Of a stretch of 64,000 bases of DNA, positions 46,181-56,637 are shown in pieces. Both the position numbers and the translations under genes were made by a program. A model generated the notes under the pieces. It was not told where the DNA came from and made no database searches. It saw only the letters and a list, made by a program, of their open reading frames with translations. The DNA is taken from positions 159,509 to 223,508 of the forward strand of contig ML986623.1 in NCBI GenBank assembly GCA_010094045.1, in the 5' to 3' direction. Within the stretch, counting starts at the first letter, position 1, and each line of letters opens with the position of its first letter. The stretch comes from Lojkania enalia. Taxonomy: Eukaryota; Ascomycota; Dothideomycetes; Pleosporales.

Positions 46181-47529
46181 AAAATACTTTTCTCTAAACA
46201 AATATAATAAATCGATATTTAATAAGTTGTACTTACTTAAGCCTAGGATAGAGAGTTTTCCTAGGCGTTTCTATTTCCTACTCGAGAACTATTTAGGTAG
46301 TACTTGTTTACGTCTAGAAACTCTTCTTCCTTAATTTTCTCTTATTTAACCTCTATCTTTTATACTCTAAAGACTATATATTCGTTTGTAAAGTATTCTA
46401 GTTTACTATAATTATAATAATTACCTAGAGTCGTATACCTTTTAGGTGCGAGAGTTTTACTAGGTTATTAGAGAGCGATTATAGTAGAACGAGGTATTAA
46501 TACTAGAGTAGATTAGGGTAGTATTAGATTATAGGTTACCTTAGATAAACTCTTAAAAACCTTCCAGTACTAATTTAAATTTATTTTAGCTGTAACCTAT
46601 AGGCTAGCAGTTTATTCTAGAAGGTTAAGAATACTCCTCCTTTCTATATTATAGGCTGTTAAGTAGGTAACTATAGTGTTAAAGGAGCCTTTCTATATAA
46701 GTTTAAAGCTAAAGTTTAGTATCCTTAGACTGGAGAGAATCTTATCCTATAAGTAAAAGAACTACTTAGATTGGGGTACAGATCCCCTAATAGCTGTACT
46801 AATAAAGCGAGCTTTGAAAGTTGGGAATGCTTCTCTCTTATTTATCCTTAGGACCTAAAACGCTTGTTATACCTCTATCTCTTTATTACCTATAATAAAA
46901 TATAATTATAGAAGCGAAATCATTTCTTTAGTATTCTTAAACTAATACTAGTCCGATTTAGCTAGGTATTTTAGCTCTAGATACCTTTTTATAGTACTAG
47001 AGGTATATTCTTATACTAATACTATGCGTACACGCTCTATCTAATAGTAATCTATATTAATCTCGAGTCGGTCTAGAATTAAGGCTTGCTATTATTTAAA
47101 TATAGGTTTATTACTATCTATAAGACTTTCGATCTTAGGCGTACGTTTAGTAAGGTAGGCTTAAGGGGGTTTAAAGGTAGCCGAGAGGTTTCTTACTAGA
47201 GGAGTTATAAAAGTTTCTTAATATATTATTAGTTCTAATTCGGTGGTTTATAGAGGTTAATTAAGACTAATAGTTCTCTATCGTATTAAGTATATAATCT
47301 CCTCCTATAAAATTGTAATTTATTTCTTAAGGGTTAGTTTACTCTAATTTCCCTCCGAATTAAATAGGTTCTTTATTATAGGCTCTATAAAGAGGGGTCC
47401 GCCTGTCGCAGGGCCCCCTATAGAAGGTAACAGTTGTTCTACACGCGTAGATGGAAGTTTACTCTTACTATAACTTACGCGTGTATCGGTTCTAGTATAG
47501 GAATTAGAAGGTAAATTATAGTTAGACAT
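46180..47529 (-). pseudogene. Gypsy-F Gag
   Basis: It begins at ATG 47527-47529 and reads through TAG/TAA as one frame of over 400 codons. The N-terminal 61 codons are intact (47344-47529). A Retrotrans_gag-type domain with KQWQALILDRLEI- and FKARFI-like helices follows at about 46600-47100. At 46378-46419 the zinc knuckle reads Y-YN-Y-SKLE-Y-FTNE-Y, a CCHC with Cys and His turned to Tyr. Stops sit at Gln/Trp-type positions (the first, TAG at 47344, fits CAG). The start lies 307 bp inside the 5' LTR, a normal leader length. Confidence 0.85.
47344..47529 (-). CDS. Surviving 61-codon N-terminal piece of Gypsy-F Gag
   Basis: The only open frame of note in the window. It encodes a Ser/Thr/Asn-rich, basic then Gly/Pro-rich peptide (MSNYNLPSNSY... 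to ...LFNSEGN), which has no domain of its own. It is not an independent gene: the same frame continues past its TAG stop into the rest of Gag. Its survival shows that the RIP load is lower here. Translation is not supported by anything in the sequence. Confidence 0.6.
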   Translation of the reverse strand: MSNYNLPSNSYTRTDTRVSYSKSKLPSTRVEQLLPSIGGPATGGPLFIEPIIKNLFNSEGN

Positions 47530-47835
47530 CAGCGGTTACCTCCGATTCTAATAGGTTATTAGTAGTTTCTAAGTTTCTACCTAGGCGCACTCTACGCGGC
47601 TTTTCTAAAAGTAATCCTAATTATAGGGGATAGAAAGTTTCAAACCTAAAGACTTTAGTTAATAGAAGGTCTCTAAAATCCTGTCTAGGTAACTAAATAA
47701 TTTAATATAACGGTATATAAGTATTATAACCTAAACTAAATTAGGCGTATCTCGGACTTAGATATATTTAAATAAACAATTGATGCGATATTATTAAAGA
47801 GGCTATTACTAATAGTATTAAGTTCTTCTATATAA

Positions 47836-48114
47836 TATAACAGTATAAGTAAGATAATAGGTCTAAATGCGGTACAAATCTACTTAGAGGCATATAGGAG
47901 TATATAGGGGATTAGGGACCTAGGAATTCTATTAACACCTATAGGCCTTATACAAAAGGATATAGAAGAACTACTAAGCTACTTATAAGGGAGTATACAA
48001 CTATATACGGAAGGAAAAAGGGGTAGAACTAGGGGTAGAATAAGATAAGCGAAAAGCTTTGGGATAAGGTTGTATATAAAGCTTTTCGTGGAACGATTTC
48101 TTTGCATCGTTACA
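47836..48114 (-). repeat. 5' LTR of Gypsy-F
   Basis: 279 bp, TATAACAG to CGTTACA, gap-free match to 40924-41202. It keeps the CA end that the left copy has lost. Confidence 0.94.
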
Positions 48115-48119
48115 ATACT

Positions 48120-48384
48120 AGTAATAATACTACTACTAATCTTTAGTACAGTATTACTATATAAACTAAATCGACCTAATCTCTAATATAGTACTACTAT
48201 TAACTACTAGTCGTACTAATATATATATAATCTAGCCTAATCCTTAATATAGTACTTTTATACGATAATAACTAATTATACTAATATACCTATAACCTTA
48301 ATTAATACTAGTATTAATAACTACTACTTAATTATAAATAACCTAAATATAATATAAAGACCTAATTTATAGAAGCTTATAATT
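48120..48384 (+). other. Gypsy-A2 3' untranslated region after Gypsy-F
   Basis: Continuation of the A2 untranslated region; it aligns with A1 at 205-493, including a rearranged AGTACTACTAT minisatellite. No gene. Confidence 0.8.
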
Positions 48385-48397
48385 AAAAGCGGGGTAC
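48385..48397 (+). other. Polypurine tract of Gypsy-A2
   Basis: AAAAGCGGGGTAC directly precedes the 3' LTR at 48398 and matches A1 494-506. Confidence 0.7.
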
Positions 48398-48700
48398 TAT
48401 TATAGTAATACTACAATACTTTTATATCTATACTACTTTTACTATAATACTTAAATTAGCTATTAATAATAGCTATTAACTACTAGCTAGAATATAACCG
48501 ACTTATTATAACTATGATAGAAGAAGGTTTTATTAACCTAGCTAGCCTATATAGTAGTATAGACCTAGCTTCTATAAAAACCTATTTAATATAAATATCT
48601 CTATTCTTTATATAATATTTTAATATTTATATATAGTATATAGTAATAGAGTTAACTATTTAAAGTACGATTAACTAACTGCGTATAAGTATCTATAATA
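48398..48700 (+). repeat. 3' LTR of Gypsy-A2
   Basis: 303 bp; followed by ATATA (48701-48705), the duplication of 35961-35965. Confidence 0.9.
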
Positions 48701-48705
48701 ATATA

Positions 48706-49400
48706 TTTTAGAGTCTTTAAAAACTTTATAAGAGATATATAAAACTATAGAATATTAAAAGAGTATATATTAAACTTTTATATAAAATATCTTAAAAGTA
48801 AAGATATAAAGTATATTAGAAACTTTATTAAAATAAAGGTAAGAAGTTTTTAATACCTTAAAAAGGTATAGATAAAGGATAGACTAGTTTTTAACTAACT
48901 TATTAAACTATATAAGACCTTTATAAAAAGAAGTTAGAGAGATAAATAAAAACTATATAATAAATAAGTTTATCTTAGTCTTATCTAAACTAATAAGAAG
49001 ATATTTAAATCTCTTTCTAAAACTATAACTTTAAATACTATTAGAGGTAGAAGAATATATAAATATAGTTTTTAAGCGTTACTAAAAACTTTATAAGGGG
49101 TAAAAAAAGGCGTAATATAGGTAATTATAAGAAGGAAGGGTTTAATATTTTAGGGGAGAGTAATAGTACTTTAAAAAAGGCTAGAAAGGGTTAGAAACCC
49201 TTAAAAAGGTTTAGAAAAGGTAATACCTACTTAGAACAGCCTCCTATTATATATTAGATATATAGAGAGGAGGGCTATAAGTCTTCTAACTATTTTTAGA
49301 AGAAAGAAAAGTCTAAAGAAGCCTTCGAATAGAAGTTAGAAAAAGGTAAGAATTAGAAGAATTAAGCTTTTTTCTTCTAACCTATATTAAACTCTCTAAA
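48706..49400 (+). pseudogene. Gypsy-G1 Gag with CCHC zinc knuckle
   Basis: The frame continues from the leader with helical Lys-rich sequence (a Retrotrans_gag-type region, with EVEEYINIVFKRY at its end near 49070). The knuckle at 49252-49293 reads Y-xI-Y-REEG-Y-KSSN-Y: C-x2-C-x4-H-x4-C with each ligand codon TGT/CAT turned to TAT. G2 has the homologous knuckle at about 56050-56095. Broken by TAA/TAG. Confidence 0.75.
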
Positions 49401-50376
49401 GAGAGTAAGAAGCTAGAGAAATTATATAAATTACTTTTTTAAACTTTTATAAAGTTATTTATAGTTAAAATAGTAGTAGAGGGTTTTACTAAGAATAATT
49501 ATTTAATTAACCTAGGTACGCAACTAAATTTTCTTAATACTATACTTATAAAGTAGTATAGTTTAAAGGTTAATCTACTAATAAAATTAATAGTAGAAGC
49601 TATAAATAGCTCTAAGATTCTAATATATAGGACTACTATTATAAAAGTTGCTATTAGAAACTTATATAGTAAGGTTTAAGTCTATAAGATACTATTTATA
49701 ATATTAGACCTTAAAGGGTATAAGATTTACCTTAGATTATTCTAGATATAGGATTATAATCTAAAATTAAACTTTCTTAGTAGAAGAATACTTTTTAGGG
49801 GGGTAAAAGCTATAAACTTATCCTAGTTCTATAAGATTATACTAGAGGATATAAAAGAATTCGTAGAAACTATTATAGGTAGTAAAATAGATATTTATAT
49901 ATGCCTAGTTAATTTAGTAGCTATAGTAGATAAAATTAGCGTTAGAATAGGCTAATTATAGCTAGAGTATACTAATTTTAAGGATATATTTAATAAAAAG
50001 TAATTCTTAGTACTTATAAAGTATAGGTTTTAAGATTTAACTATAAACCTACTAGAAAAGGCTTGTCTTCTATATTAACTACTATATAATTTATCTTTAG
50101 TTAAACTTTAGTATCTCTAGAAGTATCTAGATAAATATTTATAATATAAATAGATTAGAAAATTCTAATTATCTACTAGTATATTAATTCTTTTTATAAA
50201 AAAGAAGAATAGTAGTTTAAAGTTCTATATAAATTATAGAGGCTTAAATAAGATTACTATATATAATTAGTACTCTCTTCCCCTAATTTTAGAGTTGCTA
50301 GAGCGTCTAGTATAAGCTAAATACTATACTAAGCTTAATATTAGAAAAGCTTACTATAGAATTAGAATAAAGAAAG
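49400..50376 (+). pseudogene. Gypsy-G1 protease and start of reverse transcriptase
   Basis: Protease near 49500 reads NYLINLGTQLNFLN, with a D-L-G-A/T-type active site (D turned N) rather than the usual D-S/T-G. A long linker follows. From about 50150 reverse transcriptase begins: [26 protein letters not shown] and KLNIRKAYYRIRIK. It is cut at 50376 by Gypsy G2, with GAAAG duplicated on both sides; the frame resumes at 59305. Confidence 0.8.
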
Positions 50377-50589
50377 TATAATAGGCTAGTATAATAGATT
50401 ACAGCATAGTAATAATAGATAGAGTAGTAGGGCTAAAATATTCGTATATTCAGTTCTCTTAGAAAAGAGATAGCTAATAAAAGAGAGACGAATTACTACT
50501 ATCCCTACAGGGTGTGATTCGGCTATTTTAACCCTAAATCAGGTAACTTTATATTATTAACCCGTAACTTAAAGCTATAAGATATTATA
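50377..50589 (-). repeat. 3' LTR of Gypsy-G2
   Basis: 213 bp, plus strand TATAATAGGCTAG to GATATTATA; gap-free match to 59092-59304. Confidence 0.93.
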
Positions 50590-50606
50590 TTATCTCTCTT
50601 CTTAGA
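50590..50606 (-). other. Polypurine tract of Gypsy-G2
   Basis: The reverse strand reads TTCTAAGAAGAGAGATAA-like purine-rich sequence up to the LTR, at the expected place for a minus-strand element. Confidence 0.6.
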
Positions 50607-51001
50607 AGACTATTATTATAACAGCTTATAGAGGACAAATATTGCTAGAATAGACTAGTAGAGCTACCCTAAGGTGGGTGCTGTTATATAATCTAGAGTT
50701 CCTTCTAGATTAAGTAGTATATTATTACTACTACTTTTACCTTTACCTAGTAAGGTCGACCCTCAGGGAATCTTTATTACTCGCTGCCTAGAGCGGTATA
50801 AGTAAATGGCGCTAGTAGAGTAAACGCTGATTATAAAAACGCTACTCCCCCCGCCTATCCTACTTCTTTAATCTTTATACTTCCTTAACTACTTTAATAA
50901 GTACAATTCCCTCAGTCTTTAACTATACATTTAGTATAGTTGTTATAGCTCTATATAGGATATAATAGAGTACTTCGTAGCTAATAAGGGCTAGTAGATA
51001 C
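50607..51001. other. Gypsy-G2 3' region, no gene assigned
   Basis: Several plus-strand frames are partly open, but no family was recognised. The stretch is richer in GC than the pol region (for example CCCCCCGCC near 50850). Confidence 0.5.
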
Positions 51002-51775
51002 GTATACTTACTGCCCGCGCCGCCTATTTTTCTATTCTCGCTACACTCCTCCGTATATACCCCTCTTACGCCCTTCTTAGCGCCTTTCTAGTCTATAAAT
51101 AGCTAATTTACGCCTAATAGGTCTATAGCGCGTAATATAGTACTTACTCTAGTCTAGAAGCGCTGTATTAAGGAGGCTAAGGGTAAGAAGCTCTATACTA
51201 TCTACTATCTCTACTATCTGAGGCGTCTAGCTCGTAGTAAGCTATATAAAGTAGATAGTAACTGTAAATTCGCTTCTTCAGACCTACTTATAGTAGAATA
51301 TCTCTACGAAGGTATTTAATATAATATCTATCTCTACTACCTTAAAAAGAATAATAAGAATTATTTTAAAGTATGTTCTAGGCTAATATAGCGTACTCTA
51401 ACCTTCTTACAGCTAACGTATTTATAGCCGGACCTATTTATACTAGAATATATTGTAAAGGTTGATTAAACTATTAAAGCTCTTATTACCGCCCGTATTA
51501 GTAGTAATAAGACCTAACTAGCTTAAAGGGTCTAAAATACTGCTTAAACGGTGGTTAAGTAGACTTAGATATATATTCTAGCCCTTTTTTACACATTCTA
51601 GCACTAATAGTAATATCTAGACTTAGTAAGAAAGATTCTAACTTCCTATTCGCCTATAATAGTAAGGATAGAAAGACCTCGTCTAGAATTAAACTTACTA
51701 GCTAAGACTATACTAAGATTAGTATAGCGCGCAAGCGTAAGGCTGAGGAGAATCTTCTTAATATAAATAATAATA
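51002..51775 (+). pseudogene. Antisense frame in the 3' region of Gypsy-G2
   Basis: The plus strand, opposite to pol, holds a frame of about 255 codons whose interruptions are all TAG/TAA at Gln- or Trp-like places. Readable parts include EAKGKKLYTIYYLYYLRRLA, KVDSNCKFASSDLLIVEYLY, NKNYFKVCSRLI, LILEYIVKVD and TIKALITARISSNKT, ending in an Arg/Pro-rich tail (RIERPRLELNLLAKT). The mix of acidic and basic residues, kept Cys and lack of frame change suggest real coding. No known domain. G1 lacks this region, its 3' end stopping at 62431. Confidence 0.5.
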
Positions 51776-51829
51776 AATATACCGAAGTAAAGGAAATAAA
51801 GTTCTCTATAAGTTAATCTAGACTATATT

Positions 51830-53760
51830 ATACTATATTATTCTATACTAATACTTTTAGCCTATTCGCTCTGTTAAAAAGGCTTAACTAAGTTATAGTA
51901 GGGGAAAAGGTCGTAGTAAAGTATAAATATTAGTAGATAGTAGTTTTTTCGGATATTAATAGGTTCTCTAGCGTTTCTATAGATATAATACTCTGGTTAA
52001 GCATCTTATAGTCTAGGTTAGTACTATATTTAGAATAATATAATATTTCCGCCTCTTATATACTATTCTAGTCTATAATATACTATAATACAGTCCTTCT
52101 AGTATTAATAGTAGGAATTACTACTTCTTATAATTACTGAAGAACCTATATTAATATATAAAGCCAATTTTATAGGTACTTATTTCTAAACCTTATTTAT
52201 ATAACTTTAGTCTAGTAATAGCGCTATTAAACACCTATAAAAAACCTTAATTTAAGGAAAACTAGGTAAAGATAGCTATATTAACTAGAAAGTTTATATA
52301 AAGGTTATACTTTAAAATAATTTAGCTATTCTTCTTCTTTTTTAAAAAGCGTCTATAGTCTTTAATAGGTTTACTTAATCTCTTTAGTTTAATACCCTTC
52401 TTTTTCTAGAATACTTATAGAGTATTAGTACTAATATTTACTCCTAACTTCTAACTATTCTTAAAGTCTGGATAGTTCTTCTATTTAACTAAATATTTCT
52501 ATACTTTAATAGAGTTTTACTTTTATTTAATAATATAATTAATTTTATATATATTATCTCTAAATTAGCGTAAAGTATTTTATATTAGGCTATCTAGACT
52601 CTAAATAGGCCCTTTTAGGTTATACAGCTCTAGTAAAGATATATAAAATACTAGATAGATACTACCTAACTTTAAAAGGTTAATCTAGTAGGTTATAGGC
52701 GTTATAACCTTTATTACTATATTAGGTCTAAAATACTTTTAATCTAATTTCTTTTTAAGACGGGTTAACTTAATATATTAATTTAATGCTAGCACTTTAT
52801 CTCCTACTACTAGAGATAAGTATATTCTCTTCTTATCTACATATTTCTTTTAATAAGCTACTATAGTACTAATCTTCGCTTTATATTTACTTTATAATAC
52901 TAGTACTTTAGCTGCTATACCTCTTACTAAAGAAGCTTCTTCCTTTCCTAAAGGCTCGCCTAGTTAATTAGATCCTTAGGAATCTGCACTATAGTAAGTA
53001 CGAAAAGATAAGATAGTAGTAGTTATATAAACGTTATTATTATACGTAAACTCCGTTATAGATAGTTAAACTACTTAATCGTCTTACTCTAAATAGTAGA
53101 AATAATATAAATACTACTCGAGCGTCTAGTTTTATCTTTCTATTAGCCTGTTAGTCTCTAGGTAATAGGTTAAACTAAAACCTCGCTAAGATACTAAATA
53201 ATAGTAAAAAGTCTTCTAAGATTTTAACTTTATTAGAATACCGCGGTCGAATATTACTAACTCTAAGATATTATATAGTTAGATAATATCACGCATCTAG
53301 ACCTATATTAGGTCTTCTATAGTCTAGGTGGAGATAGTAGAGATATAATAGGCTATTTTAGTTAACTAGTCGATAATAACTATAATTAAGTTATATACTT
53401 AACTAAGAAATAGACTTAAAGGGAGTTCTATAATAAAATTAAACGTAACTTACTCCTATAGTCTACCTAGTATAGGTAATAGTTATAATAGGCTATAAGG
53501 CTTATACCTAGGAGCTTTTACTCTTCTACACCTTAAACAATCCCGATAGTAGGCCTTAATATTATCCCTTATACCTTTCTACTAAAATTAACACGACACT
53601 CTCTTATATATTTTTATCTATCCTCTATAACCTGCTATAGAGTAGTTATATACCTAATTAAGGGCGTTTTACCTCTCTTAAAGCGTTGTCAGCTCTATCT
53701 TCCCTTTATTACCTTCTTTAGCCCACTCCGGGCCGTTGTAGTATTCTTAGTCTAAGGAAG
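51830..53760 (-). pseudogene. Gypsy-G2 pol C-terminus: integrase and tail
   Basis: Collinear, in reverse, with 60480-62431 of G1, which reads SYIYNLIIVIIN-stop-LTKIVYYI (core start), ETNRLIERQN (the T-N/D-G-Q-x-E-R-x-N segment) and KRIYLSLVIGDKILVLNQYI (the SH3-like K-x-G-D-x-V segment) in the same positions. The integrase zinc-binding end is at about 53500-53750. The tail 51830-52600 is Lys/Asn-rich with no recognised chromodomain. Stops are TAA/TAG. Confidence 0.75.
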
Positions 53761-55330
53761 GGGTCTCTTCTACTTCTTAAGTAGGAGAAAAATCTTTCTA
53801 AGTAGTTTATGCGCGGGTTATTACTATTAAGATTCTAAGAATCTTAGTACTATTATTCTAGTCTAAATTAGTCCTTTCTACCCTTTTTAAACTAATCTTA
53901 GCGCGTATAGGTTTAATATATCTTATATTAGACTTCTTCGAAAGTGCCTGCGCTTTCTTTATATAGTCTAGTTAATATAATAGTCCGTCAGCTAGGTTAA
54001 ATTTACTAGGTCGGTATATAAGGTTATAATTGTACTTAGTAAGCTTGAGATATGATCGTATATATTAATAGATTAAAGTCTTCGTTTCTATAAACTAATA
54101 GAGGTTATTATAGTCTATATAAAGGTCGAACGTAACTCCTTATAGGTATTAACGCTAGTACTCTAAGCTTTCTACTATTACGAGTAGTTCCTAGTTATAT
54201 ATATTATAGTTATACTCTATTATACTAAACTTTCTTAAAAAGAAATTAATAGGTCGCTATATTATCTTACCTACTTACTCTTCTATAAGCTGGCTAAGAA
54301 TTCCTAAAATAGCGCTCCTAGAAGTATTAACCTTAACCCTTATAGGCTGAGTTAGCTTATAATAAGTTAGGATAGAAATACTTAAAAAAGCTTTCTTTAA
54401 CTATTAGAAAGCTTCTAGTCCTTTCTAACTAATATCTAGCTTTTAACTTTCTTCTCTTCTCTAAATATAGCCTTCTTTAGCGGCCTTTAGCCCCTTTTAG
54501 ATTAATCTTATTAAAGGTAAGGCAATCCTTAAGAATCCCGTAATAAACCTATAATAGTAGTTTATAAATCTAATAAAGATCCGTATATCTTATATAGTTT
54601 ATAAGACTAGCTAATTCTAGATAGTTTTTAACCGAGAGTAGTTAAATTTAATCCCCTTAGGGTAAATAATAAACTCTAGGTAGTCTATTTCTCTAATATA
54701 GAAGTTGTACTTACTAAGTTTTATAAAGAGCTTAGCCTCGCGTAGTCTTTAAAGCACTTCCTTAATATACTTAATATATTCCTCTTCTATATTAGAGAAG
54801 ATTAAGATATCGTCTAAGTATATAATATATATTATATTAATAAGGCTAGTAAACGTCTAGTTAATATACGCTTAAAATTGGGCTGGTATATTTATTAGGC
54901 TAAACGGTATAACAGTATACTTAAAAGAACCGTATCTAGTATAAAACGCGGTCTTCTATTCATCTCCTTTCTTTATCCTGATTCTATAGTAAGCTTCTCT
55001 AATATTAAGCTTAGTATAGTACTTAACTTGCGCTAGACGCTCTAGCGACTCTAAAATTAGGGGAATAGAATACTAATTATATATAGTAATCTTATTTAGG
55101 CCTCTATAATCTACGTAAAGCTTTAAACTACTATTCTTCTTCTTTATAAAGAGGATTAATACGCTAGTAGGCGATTAGGATCTTCTAATCTATCTATATT
55201 ATAAGTACTTATCTAGATACTTCCGGAGATACTAAAGCTTAACCGAAGATAAATTATATAGCAGTTAATATAGAGGACTAGTCTTTTCTAGCAGGTTTAT
55301 AGCCAAGTCTTAAGGCCTATACTCTATAAG
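53760..55330 (-). pseudogene. Gypsy-G2 reverse transcriptase and RNase H
   Basis: The reverse strand at about 54795-54830 reads IIYLDDILIFSNIE, an intact polymerase box. Upstream, near 54910-55130, lie the fingers and palm ([15 protein letters not shown] and KLNIREAYYRIRIK-like, better kept than in G1). RNase H is near 53950-54250 (IIEYNYNIYNQELLVIV-like). The intact copy of the site where G2 entered G1 lies near 54970, so G2 itself gives the uninterrupted reference. Confidence 0.85.
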
Positions 55331-55399
55331 TACCGAGGATTACTTTTTATTAAATACATCCTTAAAATCGGCATATTCTAGCCGCAATTAGCCCGTTTT

Positions 55400-55900
55400 A
55401 GCGCCAATTTCATCCGCTATAGCTACTAAATTAACTAGGCACGTATAGACGTCTACTTTACCACCTATAATAATCTCCGCGAACTCTTCTATGTCCTTTA
55501 GTACTACCTTATAAAACTAGAGTAAGCCTATAACCTTTACCCTTCTAAAGAATATCTTTCTACTAAGAAAGTTTAATTTCGGATTATAATCCTATATCTA
55601 GGATATTCTAAAGTAAACCTTATACCCTTTAAGGTTTAATATTATAAATAGTATCTTATAAACTTAAACTTTACTATATAAATCCCTAACAGCAACCTTT
55701 ATAATAGTAGTCCTATATATTAGGATTTTAAAACCGTTTATAGCTTCTACTATTAACTTTAGTAGTAGATTAATCTTTAGGCTATACTACTTCGCAAGTA
55801 TAATATTAAGGAGATTTAGTTACGCACCTAGGTCGATTAAATAATTATTTTTAGCTAAACCCTCTACTACTATCTTAACTATAAGTAACTTTATAAGAGT
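55400..55900 (-). pseudogene. Gypsy-G2 protease
   Basis: The reverse strand at about 55805-55860 reads NNYLIDLGA-stop-LNLLN, an active site of D-L-G-A type where most Gypsy proteases have D-S/T-G-A. G1 shows the same Leu (NLGT), so it is ancestral to both copies rather than a chance change. Confidence 0.75.
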
Positions 55901-56635
55901 TTGAAAAAGTAATTTATATAATTTCTCTAGCTTCTTACTCTCCTTAAAAAGTTTAATATAGGCTAGAAGAAAAGAGCTTAATTCTTTTAACTCTTACCTT
56001 TTCCCGACTTCTATTTAGGAGCTCCTTTAGACTTCTCTTTCTTCTAAAGATAGTTAGAAAACTTATAGTTCTCCTCTCTATATATCTAATATATAATAGG
56101 AGGCTGCTCTAGATAGATATTACCTTTCTTAAACCTCTTTAGGGGTTTCTAGCTCTTTCTAGCCTTCTTTAGAGTACTATTACTCTCCCCTAAAGCGTTA
56201 GACTCTTACCTCTTATAATTGTCTATATTACGCCCCTTTTACCCCTTATAAAGCTTTTAGTAATACTTAAAGACTATATTCGCGTATTCTTCTACCTCTA
56301 GTAGCGTCTAAAGCTGTAGTCTCGGGAGGAGATTTAAATCTCTTCTTATCAGCTTAGATAAGGCTAAGATAAACTTATTTACTATATAGTCTTTATTTAT
56401 CTCTCTAACTTCTTTTTATAGAAGTCTTATATAGTTTAATAAGTTAGTTAGAGACTGGCCTATCCTTTATTTACACCTTTTTAAGATATTAAAAGCTTTT
56501 TACCTTTATTTTAATAGAGTTCCTAATATACTTAGCATTTTTACTTTTAGAATATCTTATATAGGGATCTAGTATATATTCTCTCGGCGTTTTATAGTTT
56601 ATATATCTCCTATAAAGTCTTTAAAGACTCTAAGA
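55900..56635 (-). pseudogene. Gypsy-G2 Gag, cut by pogo J
   Basis: The reverse strand from 56635 reads the same Gag as G1 (Retrotrans_gag-type helices, EVEEYANIVFKYY near 56300), with a Gly/Ser linker and a knuckle at about 56050-56095. Pogo J interrupts at 56638, near the gag start. Broken by stops. Confidence 0.72.
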
Positions 56636-56637
56636 TA

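Larger units (their letters stand above)
40924..48114 (-). mobile_element. Gypsy-F retrotransposon, the best-preserved large element
   Basis: A 7191-bp minus-strand Ty3/Gypsy element with 279-bp LTRs (40924-41202 and 47836-48114) and an ATACT duplication (40919-40923 and 48115-48119). The empty site is visible in A1 (TAATATAATACTAGTAATAG at 198-217). Order from the right: 5' LTR, gag with zinc knuckle, protease, reverse transcriptase, RNase H, integrase, chromodomain, about 1.2 kb of other sequence, polypurine tract, 3' LTR. It keeps more CpA, TpG and open stretches than its neighbours, so it is among the youngest large insertions. Confidence 0.95.
35966..48700 (+). mobile_element. Gypsy-A copy A2, holding Gypsy F
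   Basis: A plus-strand element with 303-bp LTRs (35966-36268 and 48398-48700) and an ATATA duplication. Gypsy F interrupts its 3' untranslated region at 40924-48114. Net length is about 5.5 kb, short because about 0.5 kb of the reverse transcriptase is deleted near 38875. Order: LTR, gag with zinc knuckle, fingers and palm of reverse transcriptase, RNase H, integrase with chromodomain, untranslated region, polypurine tract, LTR. Confidence 0.92.

Noticed and set aside
47344..47529. 61-codon open frame as an independent small gene
   Set aside because: It is collinear with the rest of Gypsy-F gag; the frame continues past its TAG stop to a zinc knuckle at 46378-46419, so it is a surviving fragment.
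50590..52210. A second LTR of Gypsy-G within 51830-52210
   Set aside because: The match with 62020-62430 first looked like an LTR pair, but both are the 3' end of pol in G2 and G1; the true LTRs are the 213-bp repeats with GAAAG duplications.
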